DNA of 53,998 nt from Gammaproteobacteria bacterium (lineage in GTDB: Bacteria > Pseudomonadota > Gammaproteobacteria > UWMA-0217). The notes under the pieces are model-generated. The model had not been told where the DNA came from and ran no database searches. It was given only the letters and a program-made list of their open reading frames with translations. Shown here one piece after another: positions 19,732 through 26,714 of this stretch (positions within the stretch are counted from its first letter, which is position 1; each line of letters opens with the position of its first letter). The DNA lies in the NCBI GenBank assembly GCA_026981985.1, contig JALSHZ010000101.1:1-53998 (forward strand). The letters run 5' to 3'. A program made the translations under genes and the position numbers.

Positions 19732-20961
19732 ATGTCCAATCCTGATATCGTACTGATCCAGGTCTCCGGCCAGGATCGGCCCGGCATCACCGCCGCGTTG
19801 ACCCGCATTCTCGCCCGCTATGGCGTGTCGATTCTCGATATTGGGCAGTCGGTGATTCACGACACGCTGTCGCTCGGTATTCTGGCGATGTTGCCGGAAG
19901 AGGCAGCCTCCTGCGCGGTGTTCCGCGACCTGCTGTTTTCCGCGCACGAGCAGGGGCTGACGGTCCGTTTTACGCCAGTCAGCGCAGATGATTACGAAGC
20001 CTGGGTGGCAGAGCAGGGCCAGCCACGCCACATCGTAACGTTGCTCGGGCGCGAACTGACGGCGGATCATATCGCCCGCGTTGCCACCGTCGTCACCGAC
20101 AACGGACTCAATATCGAGAGTATCAACCGACTTTCGGGGCGAATCTCGCTGCGTCAGGCTGATACAGCGCCGCAGCGCGAGTCGGTTGAAATCTGGCTCA
20201 AGGGCGCGGTGTCCGATGTCACGGCATTGCATGCGGCGTTTCTGCATCTGGCGCAGGAGATGGCCGTCGATATCGCTTTTCAGGAAGATGATATTTTCCG
20301 CCGCAATCGCCGCCTGGTCTGCTTCGACATGGATTCGACGCTGATTCAGGTCGAAGTCATCGACGAACTGGCAAAAGTGCATGGTGTTGGTGATCAGGTC
20401 GCAGCAATTACTGAAGCGGCGATGCGGGGCGAACTGGATTTCCAGGAAAGTTTCCGCCGTCGCATGGCCTTGCTCGAAGGCATGGATGAGTCGGTACTGG
20501 CCGCGGTCGCAGAACGTCTGCCGCTTACCGATGGTGCCGAGCGGTTGATCTCGACGCTCAAGCAGCTTGGTTACAAGGTCGCCATTCTGTCCGGCGGATT
20601 CACCTATTTTGCCGAGCATCTTCAGCGTAGGCTCGGCATCGATTATGTGCATGCGAACCAGCTTGAATTCGACAATGGCAAGCTGACCGGGCGGGTTAGT
20701 GGCGAGATCGTCGATGGCGCCCGCAAAGCCGCGCTGCTGAAAGAAATTGCTGCCAAAGAAGCACTGCGCCTGGAACAGGTCATCGCCGTGGGTGATGGTG
20801 CCAATGATCTGCCGATGCTCGCCATCGCGGGACTCGGCATCGCCTTTCACGCCAACCCCCTGGTCAAAGAGAAAGCCCGCCACTCCATCGCAACCCTGGG
20901 GCTGGATGGCATTCTCTATCTGCTCGGCATGCGCGACGAGGATTTGCAGCGGCTGTCTTAG
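19732..20961 (+). CDS. serB: Phosphoserine phosphatase with tandem ACT domains
   Basis: SerB makes L-serine from phosphoserine. The 409-residue protein has two ACT-like domains (about 1-190; QVSGQDRPGITAALTRIL starts the first) and a C-terminal HAD phosphatase with the nucleophile in FDMDSTLIQVEVIDE, the ILSGGF motif and VGDGANDLPML. The long ACT-containing form is usual in Pseudomonas and relatives. There is no gap between the glnS stop and this ATG. Confidence 0.95.
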   Translation: MSNPDIVLIQVSGQDRPGITAALTRILARYGVSILDIGQSVIHDTLSLGILAMLPEEAASCAVFRDLLFSAHEQGLTVRFTPVSADDYEAWVAEQGQPRHIVTLLGRELTADHIARVATVVTDNGLNIESINRLSGRISLRQADTAPQRESVEIWLKGAVSDVTALHAAFLHLAQEMAVDIAFQEDDIFRRNRRLVCFDMDSTLIQVEVIDELAKVHGVGDQVAAITEAAMRGELDFQESFRRRMALLEGMDESVLAAVAERLPLTDGAERLISTLKQLGYKVAILSGGFTYFAEHLQRRLGIDYVHANQLEFDNGKLTGRVSGEIVDGARKAALLKEIAAKEALRLEQVIAVGDGANDLPMLAIAGLGIAFHANPLVKEKARHSIATLGLDGILYLLGMRDEDLQRLS

Positions 20962-21011
20962 AGCCGGTAGGGTGGTGTGCGCAACTAGCGTGTCCACCAA
21001 CGGCGTATGAC

Positions 21012-21037
21012 CGGTGGGCACCTGGCGGTGCCCACCG
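21012..21037. terminator. 10-bp hairpin between convergent serB and GMC oxidoreductase
   Basis: CGGTGGGCAC and GTGCCCACCG form a perfect stem with a six-base loop. It lies 5 bases from the GMC stop and 50 from the serB stop. No T run follows, so it may be a dispersed palindromic repeat used as a bidirectional end; the preceding GGTAGGGTGG segment fits such a repeat. Confidence 0.45.
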
Positions 21038-21042
21038 CAGTG

Positions 21043-22602
21043 TCACGTTTTCAATGTGCCGTCGAGGTGTTCTGCCAGGCGCAGCGCCAGTTGCACGATC
21101 GTCAACGTTGGGTTGGCGAAGCCCGCAGTAGAAAAGACGCTTGAGCCGCCGATATAGAGGTTGTTGGTCGAGAACACCCTGCAGTTTGGGTCGACGACAC
21201 CTTCTTCCGGTGAGTCGGCCATTCGTGTGCTGCACATGTGCTGAGGGCCGTGAACCATCGACGCCGTGTTGGCGTGGGGGCCGGGCAGGCGAACATCTTC
21301 TTCGCGAATCCAGCGCTCCAGCCTTACCCTGCCGGTGTGGGTCGTGGCGAGTTTCTTTGCCGCGAACCAGGCGACATCACGGACGGTCTTGCGGTCGAGT
21401 TTGGAGTGATACCAGTGGAGGTCGGCCTGTCGTAGGCCGAAACGATCTTTTTTCTTCGACAGCCGCACCTGGCTCTCGTAGTTGGGTTCCTGTTCCGCCG
21501 AGATGGTGACATAGCCATCGACGACCATATTGCAGGTTACCGCGCCGCCCTTGAGTGCCTCGGCAGTATCTCTCACCGTGTCGGAGGTGCAGATCAGCTT
21601 GCGCAGGGTGGATTTGAACAGACCGTCTTCGGCTGTTCGGCTGCTGACGCCGCCAGCCTCGAATTCCAGCGAGTGGTTCAGCAGCTTGTCTTCCACGAGT
21701 TTTGAGTCTTCGGGGCGGAAATAGCGACCGGTTGGCTCGTAAGGCTCGCGCTTGGCTGCCATATCCTTGTCCTTCACCGCCTTTGGCTCGTCTTCGAGAA
21801 TGAACTCACCCAACTGGTGGTGGGGGTGTTCGGCAAAGAAACGTCCGACCAGATCGTTTTCATTGCCGATACCTGAAGGAATTTGCTTGTTGGCATTCAG
21901 CAGAATCCGCGGGTTTTCGATACCGCCTGCGGCGACGATGAAGTTACGCGCACGCACCTGATATTTTCGCTCGTTGTAATCGGTGACCTCGAAGTGATTT
22001 ACGGTCTTGAGATCATCATCGAGCTGAATATCAGTGACGTTGGCATGGAAAAATGTATCGACATTTTCGTTGGTTTCGACGAAGTCACGGTATTTGATGC
22101 CGACGTTGACGTGGGGGAAACTCACCCAGTATTTCATCTCCTCGTAGCCGTCGATCGGTGGCAGCCATTCGGGACGCTCGCCTTGCTGACAGGCTTCTTT
22201 TTCACCATGGTTGGCGTTGAGGATGTTACGGGCTTCGGCGAGATAAGGTTCGAGATCTTCGCGCTGGATTGGCCAGCCGCTGTATTTCACCAGGGGGCGT
22301 TTCTTGAAGTCACGTGCATCCAGTGGCCGGCAAGTGCCACCCCAGGCGACTGAGGAGCCACCAAACTGACGAAAGCGAATGGTATCCAGATCCGCATAGT
22401 CTTCCCCCGTCACCTCGCCCTTGTAGAGCGACTGTGATTCCTCGCTGTATTCCAGCCCGCCGGCTTCAAGCAGGCATACGCTGTGATTTTCCGCCAGCTT
22501 CAAGGCCAGGGTCATCCCCGCTGGGCCGGTACCGCAGATACAGGCGTCGTAGGTTTTGCCCTCGAATGGATTGCCTTCAATGGTGTTGAGATCCTTGAGT
22601 AC
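21043..22602 (-). CDS. GMC-family FAD oxidoreductase, start codon abnormal
   Basis: This is an FAD-dependent alcohol/sugar-type oxidoreductase (GMC family). The FAD-binding CGTGPAGMTLALKLAE and LLEAGG lie at the N-terminus, FGGSSVAWGG follows, and the C-terminal domain ends with HMCSTRMAD and VFSTAGFANPTLTIVQLALRLAEHL. The first in-frame ATG (22515) would cut off the dinucleotide-binding glycines, so translation must begin earlier. Upstream only an AGGGGG ribosome site followed nine bases later by GTA (22602-22600) is found; an in-frame TAA precedes it. GTA is not a normal start, so a mutated GTG, a sequencing error or a rare start such as ATT is possible. From GTA the protein is 519 residues. 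The substrate is unknown. Confidence 0.75.
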   Translation of the reverse strand, partial: VLKDLNTIEGNPFEGKTYDACICGTGPAGMTLALKLAENHSVCLLEAGGLEYSEESQSLYKGEVTGEDYADLDTIRFRQFGGSSVAWGGTCRPLDARDFKKRPLVKYSGWPIQREDLEPYLAEARNILNANHGEKEACQQGERPEWLPPIDGYEEMKYWVSFPHVNVGIKYRDFVETNENVDTFFHANVTDIQLDDDLKTVNHFEVTDYNERKYQVRARNFIVAAGGIENPRILLNANKQIPSGIGNENDLVGRFFAEHPHHQLGEFILEDEPKAVKDKDMAAKREPYEPTGRYFRPEDSKLVEDKLLNHSLEFEAGGVSSRTAEDGLFKSTLRKLICTSDTVRDTAEALKGGAVTCNMVVDGYVTISAEQEPNYESQVRLSKKKDRFGLRQADLHWYHSKLDRKTVRDVAWFAAKKLATTHTGRVRLERWIREEDVRLPGPHANTASMVHGPQHMCSTRMADSPEEGVVDPNCRVFSTNNLYIGGSSVFSTAGFANPTLTIVQLALRLAEHLDGTLKT

Positions 22603-22662
22603 GTTTGTTTTCCCCCTTTATATCTCGTAATAGCGGCTCGTCATTCTGGTGAGAAATTCGAT

Positions 22663-22824
22663 CTAGTGAAGATCCGATTCCAGAACCACCCAACCATTGA
22701 CAAGCAGGAGCCGGTCATAGGATTTGTCGTCAGGGCTGTTGACTGTCAGCGGGACAATGACGCTGCCCAGCAGGGGAAGTGCGAAGAGTCGTTGCAGGAA
22801 CTGCCGTCTTGCGATGTTGAACAT
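22663..22824 (-). CDS. Short twin-arginine-signal protein, likely partner of the GMC oxidoreductase
   Basis: The 53-residue product starts MFNIARRQFLQRLFALPLLG: a twin-arginine-like RRQFL followed by a hydrophobic stretch. The remaining 30 residues contain NGWVVLESDL. The ATG has GAGG at ideal spacing (GAGGTTGAAATG). It ends 60 bases upstream of the GMC reading frame on the same strand. Small Tat-signal subunits often accompany GMC dehydrogenases and carry the signal for the unsignalled large subunit; the known ones (gluconate dehydrogenase subunit 3 type) are much longer. I infer the same hitch-hiker role. Confidence 0.55.
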   Translation of the reverse strand: MFNIARRQFLQRLFALPLLGSVIVPLTVNSPDDKSYDRLLLVNGWVVLESDLH

Positions 22825-23039
22825 TTCAACCTCATCGAACAGGACGATCACGGCGATTTTTCCATTGGCCATGAAGTCGTTCGGGGTAGCGCTGGCTTCC
22901 TTGCACTCGCGACAAGCTGATTTGTTCAGAGGGTTGCAAGCAAACAAGTGTCAGGCCGTGATCGCTTTCACGTATCCGCAGCTTGTTAAACAGGGATTGT
23001 TTCAAAATGAGGTAAATTGCTCATGGATCTGACGGATCG

Positions 23040-23057
23040 CCGTGATTTGCATCACGG
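23040..23057. promoter_or_regulatory. CRP/Vfr-like palindrome
   Basis: CCGTGAT-TTGC-ATCACGG is a perfect 18-base palindrome matching GTGA-N6-TCAC, the core of CRP-family sites. It lies in the 282-base gap upstream of the Tat-peptide/GMC genes and 50 bases beyond the kinase stop, so it could control the GMC pair. No other gene lies in this gap. Confidence 0.45.
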
Positions 23058-23106
23058 TCTGACTGTTGGTGCCGATGGGGAAGGGAGCTTCAGTGGGTGT
23101 CCGTGA

Positions 23107-24825
23107 TCACCGCAGCCAGGCAATACCGAGCGCAACAAGAATCAGAAACTCCGCCGCAGCGATCAGACGCCAGAAGGCGGTCGGGTTGCGCTCCACCAGC
23201 GGTTGGAATTCGGTGGCCGCCACCAGCGATTCGTTGGGATGAGTGAGGTCGTGAATGAACTCGGAGAGCAGGGAGTAGCGTTTTTCCGGATTGGGGTGGA
23301 CGGCCTTGCGTAGTGCGGCATCGACCCATTCCGGCACACTGGGATTGTGGTAGCGCGCGGGGGTGTAAACGAATTTCTTCTTCGCGGCCCGTTCCGGGGT
23401 GATTTCTCCATATGGCAGTTTGCCGGTGAACATTTCGTAGGCGATAACGCCCAGGGAATAGAGGTCGGAGCGGTTGCTGCCAGGCTCCCCCTTGAAATAT
23501 TCGGGTGCCGAGTAGTTCGCGGTGCCGACGATATGGCTGTGATCTAGCACCGACTGCACTTCGGCCAGGCCCGCCACCTTGGTCGAGCCGAAATCGATGA
23601 TCACCAGCGTGTTGTTTTTGTCGATGAGGATATTGTCGGGCTTTAAATCCTGATGGATCATCTCCATTCGGTGCATGCAGCGCAGGCCGCGGGCGATTTG
23701 ATCGACCGTGCCACGTACCTGGGGCAGTGTCGGGTTGGGGTTGTCCAGCATCCACTGGCTCAGCGTCTGGCCCTGGATGTACTGCACCACGGTGTAGAGA
23801 AAGCTGCGTGGCTTTTGCAGCGGGCAGACCTTGATCAGATGGGGTGAGTTGAGTCGTTTCGCTACCCACTCTTCGTGCAGAAAGAGGTCGATATAGGTGG
23901 GGTCGTCCTGAAAGTTGACCGATGGCGTCTTGATGACCACCTGGCGTTTTTCGCCCTCGGTGGTTTCCGCCAGATAGACCTGGCTGCGGGATGTCGCGTT
24001 GAGTTCGCGGATGATACGAAAGCCATCGAGAATATTGCCGGCTTTCAAATCGGGTGGAAAAGGTAGCCGGGTCAGTTTTTCATAAAACTCATTCTTGTCG
24101 GCGCGTGGTAACGATTCGATGCGCACTGCCTGGCAGGTGATATTGTCATCGCTGCCACCGGCACGTGCTGCTGCTACCACTTCATCGGTCAGCTGTTCCA
24201 GATCGCTCTTGTAGCGCTCGATCAGTTGTTGCAATTCAGCTTCGCCAATGAAGTCGTGGACGCCGTCGGTGCTGAGGAAATAGATATCGCCCTCTTGCAT
24301 CAAGGTGTGGCGATAATCGATTTCCAGATGGGTATCGATGCCGAGCGCACGGCTAAGATAGTCGCGGTCGTTGCTGATCCAAACGCGGTGGTCGTTGGTG
24401 AGCTGCACCAGTTTGCCGTCACGATAGCGGTAGATACGGCTGTCGCCGACATGGAACAAATGGGCCGTCTGCGACTTGAAAATGATCGCATCGAACGTCG
24501 TCACCAGTCCCTTGGCCGAGCCGTAGCGTTCCTGCCCCTGGCTGTATAGCCAACTGTTCAGCGTTGTCATCACCTGGTTGACGGCGCGTTTCACCGTCCA
24601 TGATTCAGGGGTCGCGTAATAGTCCGACAGAAATTGCTTGATGCTGATCTGGCTCGCCTCCTTGCCGCCGTCGCTGCCGCTCATGCCATCGGCAATGGCG
24701 ACCGCAATGCCCTTTTCGTCGAGCTGTTTGTCGGTGGGAATATAGGCGCCGTGGAAGTCCTCGTTATCATCCTTGGCGCCGGCGATGGAGCTTTGGCCGA
24801 GGGAGATCTGGAGGTTGTTGCTCAC
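23107..24825 (-). CDS. Fused PP2C phosphatase and Ser/Thr protein kinase, membrane-anchored
   Basis: The 572-residue protein joins a PP2C phosphatase (about 1-240; IADGMSGSDGGKEAS, LSTDGVHDF, GGSDDNITC) to a eukaryotic-type kinase (about 265-535; VVIKTP with the ATP lysine, HQDLKPDNILID, DFGSTKVAG) and ends in a single membrane segment (about 550-570). Both active sites look complete. The start is GTG after AGGAAATCG. It follows the nitrate transporter on the same strand by 83 bases. I recall the same kinase next to nirB and the nitrate transporter in Pseudomonas aeruginosa. A role in tuning nitrate assimilation by protein phosphorylation is inferred. Confidence 0.88.
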   Translation of the reverse strand: MSNNLQISLGQSSIAGAKDDNEDFHGAYIPTDKQLDEKGIAVAIADGMSGSDGGKEASQISIKQFLSDYYATPESWTVKRAVNQVMTTLNSWLYSQGQERYGSAKGLVTTFDAIIFKSQTAHLFHVGDSRIYRYRDGKLVQLTNDHRVWISNDRDYLSRALGIDTHLEIDYRHTLMQEGDIYFLSTDGVHDFIGEAELQQLIERYKSDLEQLTDEVVAAARAGGSDDNITCQAVRIESLPRADKNEFYEKLTRLPFPPDLKAGNILDGFRIIRELNATSRSQVYLAETTEGEKRQVVIKTPSVNFQDDPTYIDLFLHEEWVAKRLNSPHLIKVCPLQKPRSFLYTVVQYIQGQTLSQWMLDNPNPTLPQVRGTVDQIARGLRCMHRMEMIHQDLKPDNILIDKNNTLVIIDFGSTKVAGLAEVQSVLDHSHIVGTANYSAPEYFKGEPGSNRSDLYSLGVIAYEMFTGKLPYGEITPERAAKKKFVYTPARYHNPSVPEWVDAALRKAVHPNPEKRYSLLSEFIHDLTHPNESLVAATEFQPLVERNPTAFWRLIAAAEFLILVALGIAWLR

Positions 24826-24874
24826 TTGTCGATTTCCTAATGTTGGGTCGCCAGGTTGATGTTTGCGTACTGCC

Positions 24875-24893
24875 CCCCCTCCGTCGGAGGGGG
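24875..24893. terminator. GC-rich hairpin between nitrate transporter and kinase genes
   Basis: CCCCCTCC and GGAGGGGG form an 8-bp stem with a three-base loop in the 83-base gap. There is no T run on the minus strand, so it may attenuate rather than end transcription or protect the transporter mRNA. Confidence 0.35.
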
Positions 24894-24908
24894 TTCAGTC
24901 GCATCCAC

Positions 24909-26378
24909 CTACTTTACGTCGATCATCTCAACGGTGCCATCGGGAAGCACTTCCGCCATCTGACCTTCCGGCTCATCGAGGAACACGACGATCAGCAAGA
25001 AAACGAAAGCCGAAATCAGGCCAATGAACATGAAGAATTGATCGTAGTCCACCAGCGAGTTGACTGTCAGGAACATGACCGCACCGACGTTGCCAAAGGC
25101 ACCGGCCATACCGGCGATCTGCCCGGTCATGCGGCGCTGGATCAGCGGCACCATCGCATAGACTGCGCCCGAACCAGCCTTGGAAAAGATGCCACCGATG
25201 ATGGTGAGACCGACGACCATGATCACAGGCCAGTCCTTATCGACGAAGCCGAGGGCGACGAAGCTGGCGGTGATGCCGGCGAAGACGATCATCAGCGTCA
25301 GTTTGCGGCCAATCTTGTCGCTGATCCAGCCACCACCGGGGCGGGCAACCAGGTTGATGAAGGGGTAGATTCCCGCCAGCAGTGCTGCCGATACCTTCGG
25401 GATGTCGAACCACGAAACGTAGAACATCGCCAGCATCGAAACCACCGCCAGTTCGGTGCCGAAGGTCACCAGGTAGGCCCAGTCGAGAATCGCAACCTGC
25501 TTGAATTTGTAGCGGTGCAGCTCAGGTACTGGCTCTTTGAGGATGTGTTTGTTGATGCTCCAGATCTTCCAGGTTTGAAACAGAAACAGCGCCACGAGCA
25601 CCAGGTAGACGATATCGGCCATGGCGGTGCTGATCAGCCCCATTTTCACCGGCGACAGCTTCCATGTCAGTAGTGCCAGTGCCGCATAGAGCGGGATATT
25701 CATCAGAATATAGATCACCAGGTCGCCGACGCTTGTCACCTCCATGCCACCGCTTTTCTTGGGTTTGAAGTAGGTCGAGCCTTTCGGTGTATTGGAGACG
25801 ATGAAGTAATACAGCGCGCCATAGGCCATGGCGGCGATGCTGGCGAAAGTGATGGCATAGCGCCATCCCTCATCGCCGCCGAAGTTGGCCGCGATAAAAG
25901 GCAGTGTCATGGCAGCACCGGCTGAACCGAAGTTACCCCAGCCGCCGTAGATGCCTTGGGCAGTGCCGGTCTGACGCGCCGGAAACCATTCGCTGATCAT
26001 GCGAATGCCGACGACGAAGCCTGCGCCGATGAATCCGGACAGAAAGCGCAGCACCGCCAGTGTCTCGTAGTCATCCGCCCAGGCAAAAGCAATGCTGATT
26101 GCGCCGCCCAGAATCAGAATGCTCGAAAACATGATGCGTGGGCCGTATTTGTCCACCAGCATGCCGACGATAATACGTGCAGGAATGGTCATCGCCACGT
26201 TGAGAATCAGCAGCACCTTGGCCTGCTGGTCGGTCAGGTCCAGTGCCTCCTTGATAAACGGCATCATCGGCCCGAGCCCGAGCCAGACGACGAAGGTCAT
26301 GAAGAATGCAAACCAGGTGTAGTGAAGAATGCGAATATTGGGTTTGGACAGGTTGAATATGTTGAGTCGTTCAGCCAT
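24909..26378 (-). CDS. nasA: Nitrate/nitrite transporter of the major facilitator family (NarK/NasA type)
   Basis: The 489-residue protein has about 12 membrane segments and the NarK/NasA nitrate signatures: FMTFVVWLGLGPMMPF in the first helix, GGWGNFGSAGAAM (glycine-rich nitrate motif) in helix 5 and GAFGNVGAVMFLTV in helix 11. The absence of a fused second copy and the link to nirBD/nasC favour an uptake role in assimilation. AGGAGAA precedes the ATG. A perfect sigma-54 promoter lies 42-57 bases upstream. Confidence 0.92.
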   Translation of the reverse strand: MAERLNIFNLSKPNIRILHYTWFAFFMTFVVWLGLGPMMPFIKEALDLTDQQAKVLLILNVAMTIPARIIVGMLVDKYGPRIMFSSILILGGAISIAFAWADDYETLAVLRFLSGFIGAGFVVGIRMISEWFPARQTGTAQGIYGGWGNFGSAGAAMTLPFIAANFGGDEGWRYAITFASIAAMAYGALYYFIVSNTPKGSTYFKPKKSGGMEVTSVGDLVIYILMNIPLYAALALLTWKLSPVKMGLISTAMADIVYLVLVALFLFQTWKIWSINKHILKEPVPELHRYKFKQVAILDWAYLVTFGTELAVVSMLAMFYVSWFDIPKVSAALLAGIYPFINLVARPGGGWISDKIGRKLTLMIVFAGITASFVALGFVDKDWPVIMVVGLTIIGGIFSKAGSGAVYAMVPLIQRRMTGQIAGMAGAFGNVGAVMFLTVNSLVDYDQFFMFIGLISAFVFLLIVVFLDEPEGQMAEVLPDGTVEMIDVK

Positions 26379-26419
26379 GCGGGTTCTCCTGAAAAAATGT
26401 GCCTTTCAGTGATAGCTTT

Positions 26420-26435
26420 AGCAACTACCGTGCCA
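26420..26435 (-). promoter_or_regulatory. Sigma-54 promoter of the transporter-kinase operon
   Basis: On the minus strand the sequence reads TGGCAC-GGTAG-TTGCT, an exact match to the -24/-12 consensus TGGCAC-N5-TTGCW. The -12 end lies 42 bases before the transporter ATG. Confidence 0.88.
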
Positions 26436-26506
26436 ACGATGAAAGTCGCGGTTTTAACGCAATATCCACACGATTTTGAGTTGTTTTCCGGCGCAATCGC
26501 GGGGTA

Positions 26507-26523
26507 TGCACCATGCTGGCGCA
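26507..26523. promoter_or_regulatory. NtrC-type enhancer site 1
   Basis: TGCACCATGCTGGCGCA agrees with GCACY-N5-RGTGC except one position in the right half. It is centred exactly 32 bp (three helical turns) from site 2, the spacing seen in classical NtrC enhancers. Confidence 0.7.
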
Positions 26524-26538
26524 GTGGTTGCCAAGCGT

Positions 26539-26555
26539 CGCACCACGATGGTGCG
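26539..26555. promoter_or_regulatory. NtrC-type enhancer site 2
   Basis: CGCACCACGATGGTGCG is a palindrome that matches the GCACC-N5-GGTGC core perfectly. It lies about 130 bases upstream of the expected starts of both divergent sigma-54 promoters. Confidence 0.8.
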
Positions 26556-26652
26556 ATCGCGGGCGAGAGCAGGGCTCAGGGCTTCGGTATCGGCGATGAA
26601 TTTGTGCCTGATCAAGCGGCAAGTGATTGTTTATAAGAGGTGTGCTGTATAT

Positions 26653-26668
26653 TGGCACGACTGTTGCT
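26653..26668 (+). promoter_or_regulatory. Sigma-54 promoter of the nirBD-nasC operon
   Basis: TGGCAC-GACTG-TTGCT matches the -24/-12 consensus exactly. The predicted start of transcription at about 26680 leaves a leader of about 35 bases before nirB, too short for a NasR/NasT-type antitermination leader. Confidence 0.9.
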
Positions 26669-26714
26669 TAAGGTGATTACATAGTATTAATGAGACTGTC
26701 TGGAGTCAGTTCAA

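Noticed and set aside
19585-21021. 478-codon minus-strand frame opposite serB
   Set aside because: Antisense to a complete SerB with intact motifs; composition is that of a shadow frame.
26379-26714. NasR/NasT-type antitermination leader before nirB
   Set aside because: The predicted start of transcription leaves only about 35 bases before nirB, with no paired hairpins or T run.
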